Part shown: positions 15,218-17,319 of the stretch, in pieces
Layout: each line of letters opens with the position of its first letter
Numbering within the stretch: position 1 is the first letter of the stretch
From: CBW1002 sp046081905
GTDB taxonomy: Bacteria > Cyanobacteriota > Cyanobacteriia > PCC-6307 > Cyanobiaceae
Length of the DNA: 17,319 nt
Assembly (NCBI GenBank): GCA_046081905.1
Contig: JBJTWS010000002.1
Span: 1-17,319, forward strand
Direction of reading: 5' to 3'
Position numbers and translations under genes: made by a program
Notes under the pieces: generated by a model
Told to the model about the DNA's origin: nothing
Databases searched by the model: none
The model's input: only the letters and a program-made list of their open reading frames with translations

Positions 15218-15601
15218 TCAGGGAAGCAGCAGCAACAGCAGCCGATTGCCCTCCGGATCCAGCAGCCAGGCCTCCCTCCCAAAGGCTTCCTGCCGCGGGG
15301 GCTCCAGCGCCGTGGCCCCCAGGGCGAGGGCCTCGACGATCCAGCCCTCGAGCAGATCCCCGGCAGCGCCTGGCGCGGCCTGCCGGTGCAGGCACAGCGC
15401 CAGGCGGCCCGCCCCCCGGGGCTGGGGCCGCCTCCGGGCCGGGGCATAGAGCTCGAGGAAGCCGCCCGGCGGCCAGGGCACCCGCCAGTGGGTGGCACTG
15501 AGGCCCGGTTGGGGCGCCACGCCGAGCAGGGCGCCATAGAAGCGGGCCAGGACCGCCGGATCGTCGGCAGCCAGCACGATCGAGCCCTTCCGCTCCTGCA
15601 T
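15218..15601 (-). CDS. VOC-family (glyoxalase/dioxygenase fold) protein
   Basis: A 127-residue protein of single-module VOC length. The start GSIVLAADDPAVLARFYGAL is the typical first beta-alpha unit; GGFLELYAP and the C-terminal AWLLDPEGNRLLLL supply the two usual Glu positions for metal binding. The fold serves lyases, dioxygenases and antibiotic-resistance proteins, so the reaction cannot be told. The ATG at 15601 (MQERKGSIV) was preferred over an upstream start because it begins just before the first strand. It is convergent with the FecR-CAP gene, 11 bp apart. Confidence 0.8.
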   Translation of the reverse strand: MQERKGSIVLAADDPAVLARFYGALLGVAPQPGLSATHWRVPWPPGGFLELYAPARRRPQPRGAGRLALCLHRQAAPGAAGDLLEGWIVEALALGATALEPPRQEAFGREAWLLDPEGNRLLLLLLP

Positions 15602-15679
15602 CGGCCCGCCGCATTCGCTTCGATGCTGCCACGCGCTCCAGCGGCGCCACGATGGGGGAGCCTGCTGGCCAGGGAACCC

Positions 15680-16029
15680 ATGAGCCACCCCGAGGAGAGC
15701 CACCGTTCACCCTCCGGCGCGGGCGGTGAACCTGCCCCACAGCCGCACGCCCCGGCGCCACACACCCCGCCGCCTCCCGAGGCCGATGCCCTGGGGAACC
15801 TGGCCGGGCAGCTGCGGCGGCATTCCGCCCTGGAGGACCTGGGGCCGCTCTTCGGGGCGGAGGCCCAGGGGCGGCGACCCGCCGCAGCGCCCTGAGCGGC
15901 CGGATCCGGCCCCTGGAGCCAGCCGACTGGGTGGAGCAGAGCCAGGCCGTGCTGGTGGCGATCGACGCCGCCGGCGACGCCGTGGTGGGCAGCAACACCG
16001 CCGGCTGGGCGATGTGGATGCCCATGTGA
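15680..16029 (+). pseudogene. Small hypothetical gene, probably frameshifted
   Basis: From ATG 15680, preceded by a possible AGGGA ribosome-binding site, the frame gives 71 residues: a Pro/His-rich acidic start, then LGNLAGQLRRHSALEDLGPL and FGAEAQ, ending at 15895. Adding one G to the GGGG run at 15868-15871 continues into GAATRRSALSGRIRPLEPAD, then WVEQSQAVLVAIDAAGDAVV, ending at 16029, for about 116 residues. The second part has no start codon of its own in a good position and looks protein-like, so a single-base loss is likely. I do not recognise the family. The unshifted 71-residue protein might instead be the true product. Confidence 0.5.
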
Positions 16030-16045
16030 TGGTCCGGACCCTGCT

Positions 16046-16070
16046 GGAGGAGGCGGGCTCAGGCCCCTCC
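16046..16070. terminator. Possible hairpin terminator between convergent genes
   Basis: GGAGG-(A)-GGC pairs with GCC-CCTCC around an 8-base loop. It lies between the 3' ends of the frameshifted small gene and the leftward coiled-coil gene. No T tract is present. Confidence 0.35.
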
Positions 16071-16078
16071 GGCGGCGC

Positions 16079-16825
16079 TCAGGCGGGAGGCTCGCCGGAG
16101 CCGGGCCGCGCTTCCGGCCCGAGCTGAGCGATCGCCTCCGCTGGCACGCCCACCTGCCGGGCGATCAGCAGCACCAGCTGCTCCAACCGCTCGAGGCGCT
16201 GCTCCAGCGGAAGCGGCTCGGGGGTGCGGCCCGGGGCCGCGACCGGGGCGCGCCTCCCCCGGGTGCCGCCCCGGCTGGGCTGGCTGGGCAGGGCACTGCG
16301 CAGGGGCGGGCCATCGGGATGGCGGAGCAGGGCGTCCATCTGCTGTTCCATCGGCCCCCGGCTTAGGCCCTTGATGCCCCGCTGCTTGCACAGCTCCCAC
16401 AGCGCCTGGATCGAGAGCGCCTCCAGCTCCTCACAGCTGGCGCGGGCTTCCCCGTGCGGCAGGGTTGGCGGACGGGGGATGGGCTTAGGGGAATCGCCCA
16501 GTTCCTCCTGCAGGCCGCGGTAGAGGCGGGCATCGGACTGGGCCAGCTCCCGCAGGGTGGCCCGCAGGCTGTCAGTGAGTTGCCCCATCGGCCTCCCCCT
16601 GGGCGGGTGGATGCGAACGGAGGCTTCCCGCTGGGCCAGATCCAGCAGCCGCTGCCGCAACTGGGCCGTTTCCTCGCGGGCCTTGCTGGCGAGGCTGCGG
16701 TGCTGGCCGCGGCTGCGCATGGAGCTCCTGTAGCAGTTGCGCAGCTTGAGGTACACGCTGTTGAGCTCCTCGCGGCTCAAGGGTTCGGAATCGGGCGGGA
16801 AGTCGGTGGGGGGGGGGGAGAACAA
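16079..16825 (-). CDS. Hypothetical protein with coiled-coil and SAP-like segment
   Basis: About 248 residues. The N-terminal third is Pro-rich, then helical and basic (REELNSVYLKLRNCYRSS, REETAQLRQRLLDLAQREAS). Mid-protein, ALWELCKQRGIKGLSRGP followed by a helix resembles a SAP-like or rho-N-like helix-turn-helix unit that can bind nucleic acid. The C-terminus has EQRLERLEQLVLLIARQVGV, a short coiled coil or amphipathic helix. I do not recognise the family. The start is unclear: TTG 16825 is in frame with an 11-base C tract immediately after it, while ATG 16829 would be in frame only if the tract had one C fewer. Confidence 0.65.
   Translation of the reverse strand: MFSPPPTDFPPDSEPLSREELNSVYLKLRNCYRSSMRSRGQHRSLASKAREETAQLRQRLLDLAQREASVRIHPPRGRPMGQLTDSLRATLRELAQSDARLYRGLQEELGDSPKPIPRPPTLPHGEARASCEELEALSIQALWELCKQRGIKGLSRGPMEQQMDALLRHPDGPPLRSALPSQPSRGGTRGRRAPVAAPGRTPEPLPLEQRLERLEQLVLLIARQVGVPAEAIAQLGPEARPGSGEPPA
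16128..16135. repeat. HIP1 octamer
   Basis: GCGATCGC near the 3' end of the leftward coiled-coil gene. Confidence 0.8.
16808..16818. repeat. Homopolymer tract of eleven G (C on the coding strand)
   Basis: The tract begins a few codons after two candidate starts of the leftward coiled-coil gene. Its length decides whether ATG 16829 or only TTG 16825 reads into the protein. Confidence 0.85.
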
Positions 16826-16829
16826 CCAT

Positions 16830-17133
16830 GGGGGCGACCACTCGGGGCCAATCCTGACCTCGAGAAGGGAGGAACCGCCGGAATCCCGGCAGGCTGGCCG
16901 GTGTGTGCAAGGGGCTCTGCCGCGATCGAGCCGGCAGCGGAAGTCCCGCGGCGCCCCAGCACTGCCGCCGCCTGCGAGGCGATGCGTAGCCCTATCGAAA
17001 TATGAATGCAGCAGACGAGCCTGGCGGCTCTACCTACTTGTATGCGTTCAGAGGTCGTGACGCACCGTCGCAGAACTGCACGCTGATCGTGCCTCGCGGA
17101 GCGATCAGGTTGCTGTGCTGCGTGTTCCCGACT
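16830..17133. other. Gene-poor stretch
   Basis: About 300 bp with no supportable gene on either strand. It contains a locally AT-richer patch (about 16990-17045) and the hairpin at 17083-17108, and it leads up to the stop of the transposase remnant. It may hold the promoter of the coiled-coil gene and one end of the insertion sequence, but neither could be placed. Confidence 0.5.
17083..17108. repeat. Inverted repeat near transposase 3' end
   Basis: CTGATCG (17083-17089) and CGATCAG (17102-17108) form a 7-bp stem with a 12-base loop, about 25 bp beyond the transposase stop. It may be a terminator hairpin or part of the insertion-sequence end. Confidence 0.4.
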
Positions 17134-17319
17134 TCAGGCAGCCGGCAGCAGGGATGGCATCAGTCCACCGCGGTGATGCGCGACCCAGGCCTGCTCCAGG
17201 AACTGCCAGACATCGCGCCCCTGTTGCCGCAGAGTGGTGGTGACCGTGAGCAGGCGGCTGCGGCAGATCGCACCCTGGCGGGACTGGACGCCATGGCTGA
17301 TCCTGCGCTGAATCACCGA
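17134..17319 (-). CDS. IS66-type transposase, C-terminal fragment (cut by window edge)
   Basis: Sixty-two codons are visible, entering from the right edge and ending at TGA 17136-17134. The stretch SRQGAICRSRLLTVTTTLRQ, followed by QGRDVWQFLEQAWVAHHRGG and PSLLP, looks like the C-terminal end of IS66-family transposases found repeatedly in cyanobacteria. The catalytic DDE residues lie outside the window, so completeness cannot be judged. It marks the right flank as a site of mobile-element insertion. Confidence 0.65.
   Translation of the reverse strand, partial: SVIQRRISHGVQSRQGAICRSRLLTVTTTLRQQGRDVWQFLEQAWVAHHRGGLMPSLLPAA

Noticed and set aside
14010..16025. Long minus-strand open frame opposite the FecR-CAP gene
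   Set aside because: Its composition is low-complexity and it spans several well-supported genes on both strands; it is an antisense shadow.
17083..17108. Terminal inverted repeat of the IS66 element
   Set aside because: The other end of the element is outside the window, so neither the repeat pairing nor a target duplication can be shown; kept only as an inverted repeat.
1..17319. CRISPR array, tRNA or rRNA genes
   Set aside because: No regularly spaced repeats, cloverleaf-like sequences with CCA-proximal signals, or rRNA signatures were seen on reading both strands.

Overview
The window (visibly high in GC) most likely comes from a high-GC picocyanobacterium of the Cyanobium/freshwater Synechococcus type. 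The grounds are four copies of the cyanobacterial HIP1 octamer GCGATCGC, a Nif11-domain protein, a cyanobacterial VKOR-like thioredoxin domain with a CPAC motif, and an IS66-type transposase remnant. The taxonomic call is inference; no rRNA or other marker gene is present.

Region 1 (1-3018) is an arsenate-resistance island. It has the start of a leftward gene that is probably an ArsR repressor, a textbook ArsR operator (ATCAAC-N4-GTTGAT) and a translationally coupled GAPDH-arsJ pair. The GAPDH makes 1-arseno-3-phosphoglycerate and ArsJ exports it. A small exported thioredoxin-like protein follows. Region 2 (3020-6397) is ordinary: a GAP/LysE-like membrane protein, a divergent TrpF, a small exported protein, a GHL10 glycoside-hydrolase-like protein and a small conserved-looking protein. 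Two identical 18-bp copies of a perfect CRP-type palindrome (TGTGA-N6-TCACA) lie upstream of genes here.

Region 3 (6427-13495, all leftward) is the unusual part. It encodes a three-gene signalling operon with 4-nt stop/start overlaps: an NMT1/THI5-like periplasmic binding lipoprotein, a very large hybrid histidine kinase (extracytoplasmic sensor, HAMP, PAS, HisKA, HATPase, REC, REC, HPt), and a REC-HD-GYP c-di-GMP phosphodiesterase. Upstream lie a Nif11-domain protein and a class III nucleotide cyclase. Every large gene here is broken: a 16-bp tandem duplication plus a poly-C frameshift in the binding protein, a 1-nt deletion in the kinase, an in-frame TGA in the HD-GYP receiver, and two 1-nt indels in the cyclase. 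Repairing these restores continuous family-typical proteins, so the lesions are real in this sequence. They mean either recent loss of a whole second-messenger module (c-di-GMP and cyclic nucleotide), phase-variable switching at the repeat and homopolymer sites, or poor assembly quality. The 16-bp duplication argues against assembly error alone.

Region 4 (13628-17319) holds two exported proteins (one a FecR-like/CAP fusion), a VOC-family protein, a frameshifted small gene, a coiled-coil protein whose 5' end sits on an 11-base C tract, a gene-poor 300-bp stretch, and the C-terminus of an IS66-type transposase running off the right edge.
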